Numbered from the stretch's first letter, positions 46,101 through 58,443 are shown. The stretch: 62,000 nucleotides of DNA from Cristatella mucedo (GCA_009760855.2 WPIO01000001.1:1550001-1612000); one strand, 5' to 3'. Notes: generated by a model not told the origin, from the letters alone. A program made the numbers and translations.

Positions 46101-46654
46101 GCACTTGGTGTTTGAGTGAGCTTACGAAAACTCTTCTCTGTTGCACCAAAACTCTACACGTGTTACTTTGTATTTTCAAGTGGAGGTACATAACTTTGCT
46201 GCGGTCATTTACACAGAAGTCCATGATATTTGTCTCAAGGATGTTTAATGGAATTTACCTAGGATCTTTCGTATATTGACTGATGAAATCAATGCAAAAC
46301 TAAAACCAAATTATACACCGTCGCATTAATTGTTCTGGGTGATACACACATCTATCTTCACGCGACAGCTCACACTTCATCACTGGCGCCGACCCCGGCA
46401 CCGCATTCCCGGCTCTCCCCATTTTAATCTGAAGGTAAAAATTACTCCAATCTCTTTCCTGCCTCGACTTTTCTGCAAACTGTTTCCTAAGTTGGAATGT
46501 TGACTACCCTATGCCCACCGAAAGCACTCAGACTCGGTGTACTCTGTAGAAAACTCTCAAGCGTAGCCATTCACTGAGTCATTGTGACTCTTCCCTGTTG
46601 CAGGCAGTGAAGCATGCACATTCCACGCAATTCTGAGTGAACCTTCATTTAATA

Positions 46655-47225
46655 AAAATAATATTAATAACAATGCACTTGATAAAGCAACCTCAGAGAA
46701 CACAATCTTTTTCTATGCGCTTTACATTTGCTGCAAAGGGAAACGCGATTGAATGGTGAGTAATATCACTCTTGATAAACAACATGAATAACATGGTTAG
46801 GGGTGACATGCACATGTTCAGCATGAAAATGTGGTTAGTGGCAGCATACAAGAGTGTCAGCACGCATAAGCACATGAAGGATAAATTGCAGGGACCCACT
46901 AAATACTGCCCTAAATATGAGCGTTTTTAGTTCCTTTTTAAATGTGGTCAAGTCAGGGGATGTTGCGACGCAAGTGGGGAGCGACTTCCGGGCTTTGGCA
47001 GCATACGAACTAAATTCAAGATCTGAAAAGAATTTGAAATTTGTACGGGGTAATGTAAACTGCTAGATTCCGAAAAGCGGGTGGTACCACGCTTGGCCTG
47101 GTGGGGGAGTAGATATGAAAGATAGGCTGGAGCAAAAGAATTAAGTGACTTAAAAGTGAGCGACAAAACCTTGAAGTCGATCCGTTGCTTGACTGGTAGC
47201 CAGTGCAGGTCCGCGAGAAGTGGTG
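46655..47225 (-). mobile_element. LINE family-2 copy (3' ORF end, UTR, tail)
   Basis: The minus-strand frame has MSLTFKSLNSFAPAYLSYLL and PHQAKRGTTRFSESSSL. It then runs through the family 3' UTR (ggggtgacatgcacatgttc in plus-strand view) to the tail and an AT-rich end near 46660. It is frameshifted. Confidence 0.87.
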
Positions 47226-47229
47226 CGAT

Positions 47230-49925
47230 AATCGATCTTTAAAATCCAGGATTAATTTTCCGATTTTAATGTCAGATGCCGGTGTTTCCCGGCTGGTGCG
47301 GGATTTTCGCCGTTCGACTTTAAATCAGCAAAACCGAAAGCTGTTTTCGAATTCGTCCTTTATGTCACCGCGAAGCATACCATGACCGTAGCTTCAAATG
47401 CTTCCGAAAACTGTCTTAATCGATCAAATTGAAAATCTCACTTTCGTTTAAACGCTTTTTTAGATATTGGCGAAAGTTCTTCACCTTATATTAGCAGAAA
47501 TTTGTTGTGAATGCTTTTTCCTTGGATAATAGCCACTGAACCATCATCAGTAATTAGGAGAGTTAGCTATAGTTAAACATTTCTTGCTCTGCATCACATT
47601 TTAGGCAGGGTCTATTTGTAGAGTTCGGCGTCGGCGGGCGTGCGGAAGAGTACGAAGGCAGGGGCACAGTCAGAAAAGCGCGGACCAAGAACAACCTGCG
47701 CCACAAACCTAGCCGAAAGATGAAATATTATTTTACGTCACGGCGGATGCGTATTCGCCAGCTTCTCTCGACGTATGCAACGTGGAAGCTTGTGGCTCGG
47801 AGTCCTCGAATGCTAGCACGTCAACTCACGGTCGAAAGCAGTCGAAAGCAGCAGAAAGAGCTGACGCATTTACCATTTGCGGCTGCCGACCACTGGGCAA
47901 ACTATCAGGCACGACCGCGCCTGACATTTTCGTCAGCGCCTACTTCGCCGCGTCCGTTCGTCGCATTGCTACGCTTAATGACGCTCGGCTCACGACGCGC
48001 GAACCTGAAGCATTAGCGGACCGTCATCGTAATCGCATGGCTCTACCCCTGCCGAAGCTCCGCCCGCCCTGCCGGCTGGCTCCTTGCCGGCACGAGGCAG
48101 TATACAGACCCAGCACTTTCACTTCTTGCCATGGCATCAGCCTGCATGCGTGCTATCCACTCGTACTCTCTCTCTCCCTCTCCTCACGCTTCGTGCTCCG
48201 GAGCAGCGACGACTTCGATCGCCACCATGCGCGCTCGCCAGCTTCCGCGTCATCTGCATCATCTGCTGAAAGTAGAGCCGCCGTGGCATCTTACACAATC
48301 GTCTTCGGGAGGAGGTCGGCAGGAGGAGACAACGTTCATTGTTAAGTGCGGGAGCGAGCCCTGCATATTCTGGCTTGGAGGGATATAGTTTGGCCTACTA
48401 CTCTCTTTTGCACCCCGGGTTTACAGTGGCCTAGGCCGTTTGAACCCCGGGCACACTGTCGCCCAGCGCTGGCCTGACTCAGTTTTAGCTCGCATAGGGA
48501 CTGCTCAGCTGGAAACACCTCTGTCTGTCTAGAGCCTTGAACAAAAGGACGCAGCCGTCGTTTTAGGTCCATTAGGTGATTCATATTGGCTGGCCTGTTG
48601 TTGAGTTGGTGCGGGCAGTCGCGAACTGATCAAGACGGCTCAGGCAGATGCCGTTTATTTCGGAAACCCGGGACCGGGACGCACGGCCAGCACGCTGGCT
48701 GGGAAGCAGCTGCTGCAAGTGGATCCGCTGTTTTCACCTCAGCTGCATCCACCGGACTCGTCCGCTCTCGCAGTACAGCAGACACCTGTAAACAGCAGTA
48801 AACACCTGTAAACCCTATTTCAACCCGGCTAGCAATTTAAGAATGGGGCAACGCTCGCTCAAGGTCGCTGTGGCCGCCAGAGGTCCTAGAGTTGCTCGAC
48901 GGTTTCCGTGAGAGCAAGAGAAGTGGCTGAAGAGCACTTGCATTCTCGAGCTGCGAGCAAGGTAACGCAGAGGCCGCTGAGGCGATTGATATTGGCTGGC
49001 TTGTCGACTCCATTGTCCCGGCTAGTTGTATAATGAAAGGGCGGCGCTCGCTAGGGGCCTCTTCACCATCTTCGGCTCCGTTTCGACGCCGTCGCCGGTA
49101 GTTGCCAGTCTCATTTGCTCTGAAAGCGAGGGGTAGGGCGGGCTGTCCGCGGGCGCTGGACCAGAGAGAGTCAACAACGGGAGAATTCGGTGGATGCCGA
49201 ATACGGTCGTATCGCGCCCGAGCTTGAATTTTGTGTTTCTTGTGTGTGTTATTCGTGTGCGAACGCACGTGGCCTCGCCAAGAGTGCTCGGTGTGGTTCG
49301 TGAGGTATTCCTGCCGCTAATGTGGAAGCGGAGACCTAGTTATCCAGTCAGGGTCTAGACTCCGGTTCGGGCTCCTCCTCTTATTTGAGTCGTTCCCCAC
49401 AATAGACGTAGGTAGTTTAAGAGAAGGAAGTATTTCCCGAAAGCGCGCTTGTGCTGTTTCGAGCCTGCGAGGAGGATAAAACTGAGCCCAAGAGACATTG
49501 TGCACTTATGAATAAAGCTCAGTGAAATCTCCTATTTGTGTGCGTCTCTTTCAAATTAACACCGCTGAATCACGATCCTCTTGGTAACGATAAGTAGGTC
49601 GGCGCCAGAAACACTCGTTTCGTGGCGGCCTGCTTTTTGGGCGTAGGCCCGCACCATACCGCATTCGGCCGTAGGCCACGCCGCTCGGTAAGCGGCAGTT
49701 TACGCCTACTCTGCTGAGCCTTCGGTATTACAATATCCTCCGACCTGTTTCACCGGCAGCGCTTGAGGCGGGCGTCTGACTGCCGTTGCCGCTAACAGGC
49801 AACGGCGTCTCGCGAGGACGACTGCACCTTTATTTCCGTACGCTGCCCTTCGAAGCTGTTTCGTTTGCACGACGAGTTACGTCACGGCCGGCCTGAACTC
49901 AACTCACACCGCCTTCGCAGCAGTC
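47230..49925. other. Partly GC-rich unassigned DNA, possible promoter region
   Basis: GC and CpG content rises at 47.6-48.4 kb and again at 48.8-49.9 kb. Frames of 98-187 codons (47720-48345) overlap in different phases and show no domain. A possible LTR-like or polyA segment is listed separately. The block precedes the candidate exon at 49931. Confidence 0.35.
49511..49516 (+). terminator. AATAAA polyadenylation signal in an LTR-like context
   Basis: AATAAA is followed within about 25 bp by a TG/T-rich stretch (tttgtgtgcgtctctttc). Further downstream lies 'tcggcgccagaaac', which recalls a retroelement leader. No second copy of this segment exists in the window, so an LTR is not proven. Confidence 0.25.
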
Positions 49926-49930
49926 GAAGA

Positions 49931-50017
49931 ATGACGCACGCGAGCGCTGCATTGCACCGCTTCGCTTCGAAGTTTGCGGACAAGGATGCGACAAGCTTCG
50001 AGTCGCTTGAGAAGCAG
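49931..50017 (+). CDS. Candidate first coding exon
   Basis: ATG 49931 (context aagaATGa) opens 29 codons, MTHASAALHRFASKFADKDA then TSFESLEKQ. They end at a strong donor CAG|GTACGT (50017/50018) in phase 0. The helix-prone, charged composition and the CpG-rich upstream DNA (49.6-49.9 kb) fit the 5' end of a gene running to the right. No second exon was identified before 51.2 kb, and the protein is not recognised. Confidence 0.4.
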
Positions 50018-50059
50018 GTACGTCAGACAATGGTAAAATGCACTCAAAATGCGAGCCTT

Positions 50060-51235
50060 TGAGGATCACAGGATCACAGCCGGCCTATCGTAAACTGAAA
50101 CGAACCAAATGCTACCAGACTTCGTAGAGAGCGAGGTATTTTACGACTTAAAGGGAATTCTTCCTCTCGCCATCTGGCTGTGATAAATATACAAGGTAAT
50201 AAATAATAATAATAATGATAAAAATACAAGGCTGCGACAAGAGAATACTTTAGCTTTTTTGTATGCATTCATGTAAATATATGCAAACTTAAATTTGCTG
50301 GAGCGATGCACTCGGTGCCATAGAAAGACCATTTGAGTGACTTTGACCAAGTTGAAAGCAGCTGGGTGTTGCCCAGTTAATTACGAGCGATTTTATTTGC
50401 TTCGGGATAAATTGGTAGCTGCATCTTATTAAGAGTTTAAAGTAAGTATTGGCATATCCCAGAGAGGCAGTCGTTATACCATTAGTAAAATATTGCCTGC
50501 GGCTTGCGACAGGACATTGCCCTTTGCAGTTCCGAAAAATCTTGCCTCACAGTTAATGCCCTGTTTTTCGAAAAGTGAACAATTTAAGGAAAAGCCGTTG
50601 CAACTTGACTGAGATGAAGTTTGCTTTATCCTGTGTTTCTGTAGCGTCTACCAAGAATGCATACCCGACCGCTGCCATTTCAACATTCTCGTCGACCCAC
50701 TGAAGTTTAGCAAGTTTACAGACTCCAGGTCGGTAGCCTTTGAGAGGCTTAAAAAATACTGCTAGCAATGTGTTCCTTGTAATACCGAATATTTGTCGGC
50801 CATTTGTTGCTGGGCGCTCTACAGTGTCTTCGCGAGTCTGGCTTCTTACTTTTGCAAAGTGATGAACCCAGCAAGCGGCGATTACTGTCTGCTGCTCTCG
50901 GCTGCTCTCGGCTTCTCTCGACCAAGCAGAAACCGGAAGGATAAATATTGAGGTTGACTAAATTTTTAGCATGCCTGTCAATCATAGAGGCAATAAAGGA
51001 AAATAGGTCATAAAATACCTTTCGCTACAGCTCAATCTCATCATCGCTGAGCACGCGGTATCTGTCAAGCGGTACCTGTTAAAGCGAGACTCTGACCAAA
51101 CATCAAGCAGCCTGCGGCCACGCCGGCTTTTATTTGAGCCTCGGAATCATCTTTCCTGAATCGTAGCAATGGTCTGTAAATAAGCTAATTCGCTGCATAC
51201 CGACTTCGAGACATCAATGAATAAAAAAAATATTG
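50060..51235. other. No gene recognised (possible intron)
   Basis: Mixed-composition DNA with short frames only. If the exon at 49931 is real, this is its intron. Confidence 0.35.
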
Positions 51236-51240
51236 AGTAG

Positions 51241-51393
51241 CGCTACAGCTGGATTGGTACAGCGGTTAAGGTGCTCGCCCCGACCAAGGTCTGGCTGAGG
51301 TCGTTTGCTCGAGCCCCGAGCCATATGTGAAGCGCCTGAATAGAGATTAATTTATCTTGGGGCGCTATACAAATGAATTATATTTGTTTGTAG
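51241..51393 (+). mobile_element. SINE-A copy, full-length
   Basis: The tRNA-like head has 'agctggattggtacagcggt' (box A region), 'cgccccgaccaaggtctggc' and 'gtttgctcgagccccgag' (box B region). The tail 'tgtgaagcgcctgaatagag' then 'ttggggcgctatacaaatga' resembles the LINE family-2 3' end. Confidence 0.82.
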
Positions 51394-51796
51394 CGCTGGG
51401 TAAATTGTCTTCGGGCATCTTTGGAAAAGGCGTGATGCCATGAGTGAAATTTAGTCATAAGGGGCAAGCAATGGAGGCCCCCGCCACCAATTTTGAACCT
51501 ACGTTTACCACTCGGTACAACGGTGCCTACTTAGCAGAGACATTTCGATCCTATGTAAGGTGGAAATGCCATAGCTCACTTGCACACTTTCCGGAAATGA
51601 ATATTCTTGCCAGTGGCGTACCGAAGGTGCACGGAAAAATATGTCCCTCCCCCGTGCTGGATCAAGGGGGCCAAAATGGGCGTCTAATACTTTAAAAATA
51701 TCAAATCACATCTAGCGAAGCTATTTCTGCGCAGCGAGGTGCTTCGACCTGGAAGAAATCAAGTCGGAAGTTTCGGCGCCTGCCTGCCTTGCTGGT

Positions 51797-52285
<489 letters not shown>

Positions 52286-52554
52286 TGCTGGTTGTGCACT
52301 GGACACAAGCAGGGTAAATTGTTAAATCGACAGCCTTGCCGGTCGAGGTCTCGGTGCCCAGCGGTATAAATCATCGGGGCAATGAAGTAGGTCATAGGGC
52401 ACGCCCGTGGAAGCCTACGAAAACCGCGGACCGCGAAGTAACTGCTGGATGGAGGCTCCTCATTCCGCACTCGGCCTAGTTCGCGAAACGTTTGCATGTC
52501 AACCAGCCTTTGATATCAGGCAAATCACAGTTGGTGCAGAGCTCTGAAACTAGG

Positions 52555-53135
52555 CTTGCCCGTCGTGAGCCTCCCAGTCGCCACATTACACTACTTCTCG
52601 GCTACCTGCACTGGCTCCCAATCAAGCAGGGCATTGACTTCTAAGTTTTATCGCTCACTTTTAGGTTCATTCATTTTCTGGCTCCTGTCTACCTACCAGA
52701 ATAAACTCCCTAGCCAGGCTAAGCAGCGAACCAGCCGATCCTCTGACTCACTTCGTTGAGCTACGCCTCTAACCAAACTGAAATCCTTTGAGGACCATGC
52801 CTTTAGTTCGTATGCTCACCAAGCCTGGAACTAACTCCCGACTGAATTCAAGACATCTTCTGACTTTCAGATTTTAAAAGTAGCTATAAACGAACCAGTT
52901 TCTCACAGCATTTGGTGGGACAGTGTGTTATTTGTCTTTTTTATGCTTAAGCATGCTGACACTGTGCTTGTTACCATTAACAATATTGCACAGGTTGATA
53001 CTGTGAATGTTACTACTAACCATATTATGCAAGTTGACATCGTGCATGCTACCACTATGAAGTCATGCTTTCTTTGCAGCGTATGTAAAGTGCCTACAAA
53101 AAGATTTAGTTATCTGAGGGCTATATATAAATTTC
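52555..53135 (+). mobile_element. Decayed LINE family-2 copy
   Basis: 'ctacctgcactggctcccaa' (the LHWLPI site) and then 'aaactgaaatcctttgagga' and 'tatgctcaccaagcctggaa' match the coding order of the copy at 58.8 kb. The 3' UTR repeats (catgctgacactgtgcttgt) and a diverged tail (tgtaaagtgcctacaaaaag) end near 53135. Confidence 0.82.
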
Positions 53136-53212
53136 GAATAATGATTATCATTGCAATCTACATGTATTTAGATGATCCTATATAGACTTGCATGCACACT
53201 ATCTATGCAGGG

Positions 53213-53345
<133 letters not shown>

Positions 53346-53461
53346 TGCACAAATGCTTACCGTACTTAAGTAGAAAATATCCAAACGTCGATGCAGGTCG
53401 AACCATTGCGGCACATTCAAAAAGGAGGCAAAAACTCGCACTACATCATTAACAAAGAGCT

Positions 53462-53635
53462 AGGCTTATCGCACTAGGTAAGGTGGTTGGTCTTCAAGAC
53501 CCCGCCCCGAGTTTGTGAGTTCGAATCCTGCGGTGGGCAATCATTGATGGCAGCGGCAAGCAGTGGTGATAGCCTTTAAGGCTCTCCTACCGCTATACAA
53601 AAAGGGGCTGTTAAATTATCAAGTAATCTTTATCA
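53462..53635 (+). mobile_element. SINE-B copy
   Basis: 'cgcactaggtaaggtggttg' head, 'gtgagttcgaatcctgcggt' with an intact box B (GTTCGAATCC), and the body 'gatagcctttaaggctctcc' to 'aaaaaggggctgttaaatta'. Confidence 0.88.
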
Positions 53636-53805
53636 TCACTTTATAGTAAAAATGGGTCCAAATGTATTCCCAAAAAGTGTCTGCAATGCAAGTGTTCAAG
53701 CTATCAATCTATCCACTGGGGGGTTTGAAGGACGATGAGTACAGCTTGGACTTCATTGGCATAGCAGCCATAATCATTGCCGCGGGCCTAAATAACTCTA
53801 TCTGC

Positions 53806-53852
53806 AGGGTAGGGTAGCAGGCAGGGTAGGGTAGCCAGGCAGGGTAGCGATC
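53806..53852. repeat. Short GGCAGGGTAGGGTAGC tandem
   Basis: About three imperfect units of a 16-bp motif. Confidence 0.75.
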
Positions 53853-53854
53853 CT

Positions 53855-54585
53855 CTGTCGTCAAAAGAAGTCACATTTATTTAATTTTTGTGCAAAAGGG
53901 CTTACATGATCCTTCACCTTACTGACCGAAGACTGCCAGCATCTTAATAACTGTTTCCGGCTTAGTGGGGGCTAAATTGAGTAGCTATAAGTGCCAAAAC
54001 AGATGTGCAGTAGACCTTTCACTAAAAGAAATAGAAAATACAATAGTAAGCACCGCACTGGAAGCAGCCAGCTACCACCGGCTGGAAGCAGTATACTTGA
54101 AGCAGTCGTAATAGGAAGTGCACCGGAAGCTGCAGTCAGCAATAAACAGCCAGCTCACGGCCGGCTGCAGACAGAAGCAGGTAGCTGCAGTAAAAGCAGC
54201 AACAGCAGCAGCAGCCATAAAAAGCAGCAGCCATAAATGAGCAAGTGCCAGCAGTGGTGAAATCGAGCAATCAGCAGCAGCAAAAGTAGCAGCTAGCAGC
54301 AGCCAGCCCAAGATAAACTATTCAACGCGCAGCAGATCAGAATATTTCGAAATTTTGGCCACTCACAGTCAAGCTGATAGTCAGAATGCTACTATTTTTT
54401 GTCAACGCTGTGCTCTCCTCTGTCAGCTGCTGGTGCTGGCTGCTTGGGTCAGGCAGGCGCAGAGGGAAGGCCAGTGCTGGCAGCACTGGCGAGCACTTTC
54501 TGCCAGGCCCGCTTGGTCGAAGCCCCGGGTTAAGGTGCTTGAACTTCACGACCCAAGTCTCTTCGAGTCAAGCAGCAGGCAAACC
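53855..54585. other. CAG/AGC-rich stretch, no gene recognised
   Basis: At 54180-54310 the DNA is rich in AGC/CAG triplets with a repeated 'gcagcagccataaa'. Frames on both strands are low in complexity. Confidence 0.4.
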
Positions 54586-54589
54586 CTTA

Positions 54590-54690
54590 GTGCCCCTTGC
54601 AAGGGGCGATGGGTTCAGCCGATAAGGCTCTTCTGCCGCCATATGAGATGAGGCTGTTTGATCAGCTAATTCGGTCAGCTAATCTTACCT
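54590..54690 (+). mobile_element. SINE-B fragment
   Basis: 'cgataaggctcttctgccgc' and 'gatgaggctgtttgatcagc' match the body of the family. The tRNA-like head is missing or unrecognisable. Confidence 0.65.
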
Positions 54691-55006
54691 TTACTCTTTC
54701 TTTTCAGGCTTTGTTGTCCTATCTAGGAGCCTCTCCATTATTATCCATTATTAATATTAATATCCAGAAAAATAAGCTCTTTTTTATCAACTGCCACTAA
54801 CGTCCAAAGGGAAGCTCCCAGTCACAACAGAAGCAGTGTATGCAATGCATGGCCACATTTTAATATATTTCGTTGAGCTTTAGATTTAGTCGTTCGCTAA
54901 GCCACAGATTCTGACTTCATGGCTCTACCAAAAGATGACGAGTAAATAGCCTTCCCATCACATTCTTATGAGTAAGCATGTTGACTGAAAAGAGAACCCC
55001 AGACTA

Positions 55007-55185
55007 GCTGATTAAACAGCCTCTTTAATATAGCGACAGAAAAGCCTTTACGGCTATCACCACCGCTTGCACCTGCGATTAAGGATCGCCGGCCGCAGGA
55101 TTCGAACCCAAGACCTTGGTACCGAGGTCGTGAAAAGCAACCACCTTACCTACAGTGTGCAATCACGGCTCACCATGATGGCACA
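55007..55185 (-). mobile_element. SINE-B copy, best preserved
   Basis: Reverse-strand copy with 'atagcgacagaaaagccttt', 'acggctatcaccaccgcttg', box-B complement 'ggattcgaaccc' and 'gaccttggtaccgaggtcgt'. At the head end the 'gatggcacactgtaggtaac' sequence is partly duplicated in inverted orientation (55160-55197). Confidence 0.88.
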
Positions 55186-55258
55186 CTGTAGGTAACACTA
55201 CTAGTTTACGTTGAATGCTCACCTCATTAATTGTACCAAGGCAATGCAAAACGTTTGG

Positions 55259-55477
55259 GCTTTGCAGAACTACTGCTCTCAGCTCGCTGGACGTGGCATC
55301 ATCTGATAAAAAACAGACGGAAATATGTTTGTAACACGACCATTAGCTATCCAAGTTACTGTTTGCTAACCGATATTGATTTGAACTTCCGACGATTATG
55401 GCAGTCACCGGGAGCTGCAGAGTTGAGTCACATGATGGACATCGATGCATTAAGGTACACTAATGATGAGCACTACG
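55259..55477 (+). CDS. Candidate internal exon, unrecognised
   Basis: After the acceptor-like TTTGCAG, a 73-codon frame reads ELLLSARWTWHHLIKNRRKY ... LNFRRLWQSPGAAELSHMMD, then IDALRYTNDEHY. It ends in phase 1 at donor G|GTAAGA (55477/55478). The reading looks like a real protein, but no family is recognised. The next acceptor at 55720 continues it in phase. Confidence 0.35.
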
Positions 55478-55720
55478 GTAAGAGGTATGGTGATGCTTGA
55501 GGCCTCTCTGAGCCTCATTTTATATAGCCACGATGCCTAGCTGTTCGAGTCCTGCATCTGGAAATAATTTATTTCCCTATGCAAGCAATGGTGATGAGCA
55601 TGAGCACCAGTACTTTATAGTGCAGCTTGGACACTCAAAAAAAGAACCGAGCCCACGTATGAAATCTTGGTGACTGGTTCAAAGATTTTTTCTCTAATCA
55701 AAGCAATATGCCTTCTGCAG

Positions 55721-55999
55721 ACCTGAAACTGGATCCTTGCGATGTGCCTCAGCATCTCTTGGAAAGTGGTGTGCCTACTTGGTGGCACAGTTGTGTGCTC
55801 TTGTCATGCCATCTGCTGTCCTGTCAGGCTTCGAATTCCTATCCAAGAAAAAGTATCCAAGATCCAGCACCTGTCTGAGAATGGAGCACATGAATTGATC
55901 GCCATCACTTGCCATGCAGCTGAATGCACAAGGCCGAAACCGCGCTTAGACACGAAAACTGATTCGATATCACAGTCAGAGTCGCTGCTTCAGCTATGA
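55721..55999 (+). CDS. Candidate following (possibly last) exon, frame uncertain
   Basis: After CTTCTGCAG, the reading in phase with the previous exon gives LKLDPCDVPQHLLESGVPTW but stops at about 55875. A different frame (stop TGA 55997-55999) gives RLRIPIQEKVSKIQHLSENG, then AHELIAITCHAAECTRPKPR, and looks equally protein-like. A small intron or a frameshift between them is possible. Not recognised. Confidence 0.25.
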
Positions 56000-56465
56000 A
56001 AGACAAAGTAATTTTGGGCTCTATACCTGATAAAGAAGCAGGAGGTAAGTGAGCACTACTTCTAAGAGTGTCATTGAATACCTTTGTTCGAACCAACTCC
56101 GTGGATTTCTGCCCTTGCTAGTGATTGTAACGTGCTGTGCTTGACCTGTGTCGTGTTGTCCAACATAGCAAGGCACTAAGTACTCGTAGCAACCCATGTC
56201 GTTTTGATGGTCAAATAGACACGAGACACAATTTCTTTTCTCTTCGTTAGCAGTAATGCATATTCTAGCAGACTTTGCAGCGCTTTTCTTTTTTATTCTA
56301 TTCCACCTGTTAAGGCTTCGCCTGTGTTCCTTGCTAAGACATCTCCGGAATGACATTTAAATATATATTTAATTTTAAATTTAATATATTTAAATAAGAC
56401 ATTTAAAAAGAAGCTAAGAATCACTCCGTTTCTCCCTGCGCTAGCATCCTCCATGTTAATTCTCC
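56000..56465. other. No gene recognised
   Basis: A minus-strand frame of 111 codons (56356-56021) has no known features. An A/T-only near-palindrome lies at 56357-56398. Confidence 0.35.
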
Positions 56466-56469
56466 GCAT

Positions 56470-56475
56470 GTGTGT

Positions 56476-56527
<52 letters not shown>
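56470..56527. repeat. (TG)n microsatellite
   Basis: About 28 TG units with one GAGTG interruption. Confidence 0.94.
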
Positions 56528-56528
<1 letters not shown>

Positions 56529-56534
56529 TAAGAA

Positions 56535-56690
56535 CGAGATTTGGTCCAGCTGTTTAGGTGCTCGCCCCGACCAAGGTCTGGCTGAGGTCACGGGCTCTAG
56601 CCCCGAGGCATATGTGGAGCGCCTGGATAGAGATTAAGTTCTCTTTTGGCGCTATACAATGAATTATTATTATTATTATCATTCCTAAAA
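56535..56690 (+). mobile_element. SINE-A copy
   Basis: 'gatttggtccagctgtttag' head, 'cgccccgaccaaggtctggc', box-B region 'gggctctagccccgag', tail 'tgtggagcgcctggatagag' then 'tctcttttggcgctatacaa' and an ATT run. It lies immediately after a TG microsatellite. Confidence 0.82.
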
Positions 56691-56929
56691 TATTTAATTT
56701 GATATCTAGTTATCTAGTTTTGCCGAAATACCCTCTCACTTATCAGATGGCTTCTTAGCTGACCGCTGGCAAGCTAACCTACCTTGCTGCACTACGTACC
56801 TTTATGACCTAGCTGCTAACCTACCTAGCCGATAAAAATAGCCTGGTGAGCTTTTGCAAAACTCACTTAGACCTCCCTTCCACCCACTTCGAAAGTTCAC
56901 AGCTCTGTGGTCGGGTCAATGCTTAGGAT

Positions 56930-57235
56930 TTGAAGCTGCATTCCTTATTACAGTGTGCAGTGCTCTGTGGCCGCGAATCGGGACCTGAGGGCACCTGAGG
57001 AGGCTACGGAACTGGTGCAGCAGTTCAGCTCAGATGTGGAGGAGCCAAGCCGTGGCGGGCCTTTTGGATCTGCTTGAGAATTTTGCTCTGTATCCGTCCA
57101 TCAAGCGGCAGCCATCGTAGCTCTTTTAACAAAGGAGACGCGTGGTCAAACCTCTGGGACTTGAAAACTAGTGTTGCAGCCGTATTCATAGCCATTTGCA
57201 ATGGTCTGGTTGCTTTTTTGGGTAGCCCTTTTTTG
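56930..57235 (-). mobile_element. LINE family-1 fragment
   Basis: In plus-strand view 'ggagccaagccgtggcgggc', 'attttgctctgtatccgtcc' and 'ctcttttaacaaaggagacg' match 2470-2570 closely. The reading frame is broken. Confidence 0.85.
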
Positions 57236-57239
57236 GGGA

Positions 57240-58100
57240 GTCAGAATTCCCAGCATTGGCCAGTCAAATGTTGAATGTCTTGTAAATCTGTTTTGGGTCC
57301 GACTGACAGGACTTAAGTTTCACAAGTGACAAAGGAAGCTAGGTATCGACTATTGGTGACATCGCACTTGATGCTAAGAAGGCCCTGTTTTGAGTGGCAT
57401 ATCTTAGGACAGCTAATTTTTAATAGTCACAGTCAAGATAGCAGCGAAATACCCGAAGATTTCACTGAAAAATCAGGTAAAGGTCCACACCATGCCTGAG
57501 GCCGCACTCTGGCCCTGGGAGGAAACGTATATTCTATATACATCTATCATGTATCCCATAAGCATTTGCCAACTCTAAAAATAGCTAACCAATCGCTAAA
57601 CTTTACTCGGTGCTCTATCGTTTGTATGGCTAGCGAGAAAATACTTATATTATTCACGTAAAGAGGCTTCGAATGAATTCCGATGAACAACGTGAACTGT
57701 ACTTTCAGAGGTGAATATATTGACCTTCATGGTGTGATTCTGACAATGATTGAATCCGGTCCTGCAGACTCTGTGCTGCTTATCTACAGTTATATCTCTG
57801 CAGTTATCATCACTGCTTGGTGAGCCTAAAAACAACCTTGCTGTATCTTGATAGATCGAGCAAGTTTTCTTTTCGTAACGATTTAAAAGTAGATTAAGCA
57901 AGTTTTCAAAACGGTTCCTGAAGAAGGGTCCAGATTTTTCTAATAAAAATCTTGCCTCAGTGGCTACATAATTAACAGAGGCTATGCAGCCATGGTGATA
58001 AAGACATAAACCTCGCTATTCGGAGACGTCGAAAGCTCGTCATTGTGGGGCATTGTGCTCACCTTAAAATTTTGGTCAACGAATATAGAGATACTTGATG
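57240..58100. other. No gene recognised
   Basis: Short frames only; no shared repeats. Confidence 0.4.
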
Positions 58101-58104
58101 CTAA

Positions 58105-58250
58105 GAAAGGATGATAATAATACATTTTCTTAGTGTAACTAGAGAACTTATATCTCTTTCTAGGCACTTTACACATGCTGTGAAGGAAACATGACCCTAT
58201 GGTCAGTGGTGACATGCAGAGTGTCATCATCCATAACATGGTTAGTGAAT
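58105..58250 (-). mobile_element. LINE family-2 3' terminus (diverged)
   Basis: 'gagaacttatatctctttct' and 'aggcactttacacatgctgt' with the 3' UTR piece 'gtggtgacatgcagagtgtc', in reverse orientation. Confidence 0.72.
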
Positions 58251-58251
58251 A

Positions 58252-58443
58252 TTACAGACTATGCGATATTGTGAAAGTAACTCTATAAATAACGACCAAT
58301 ACTTGTTCGGCTTCAAGAGCTATTTTTCTGCGTAAGCATCTGATACGAGATACCCAGGGCTTTAATTGATCATCAAATGGTATACCAAAGTATGCTTTGC
58401 ATGCCTCGCACATCATCCCCTTACAGCGGCTATCACGAAGCAC
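58252..58443 (-). other. Unassigned open frame with a CxxC motif
   Basis: A minus-strand frame of 63 codons includes DSRCKGMMCEACKAYFGIPF and LKPWVSRIRCLRRK. The closely spaced cysteines could be half of a small zinc-binding unit such as those at the N-terminus of some DNA transposases, but this is not diagnostic. No flanking signals were found. Confidence 0.22.

Noticed and set aside
47720-48388. ORFs of 98 and 187 codons
   Set aside because: Overlapping frames in GC-rich DNA without recognisable domains; codon pattern not convincing. Might be partly transcribed as a 5' region.
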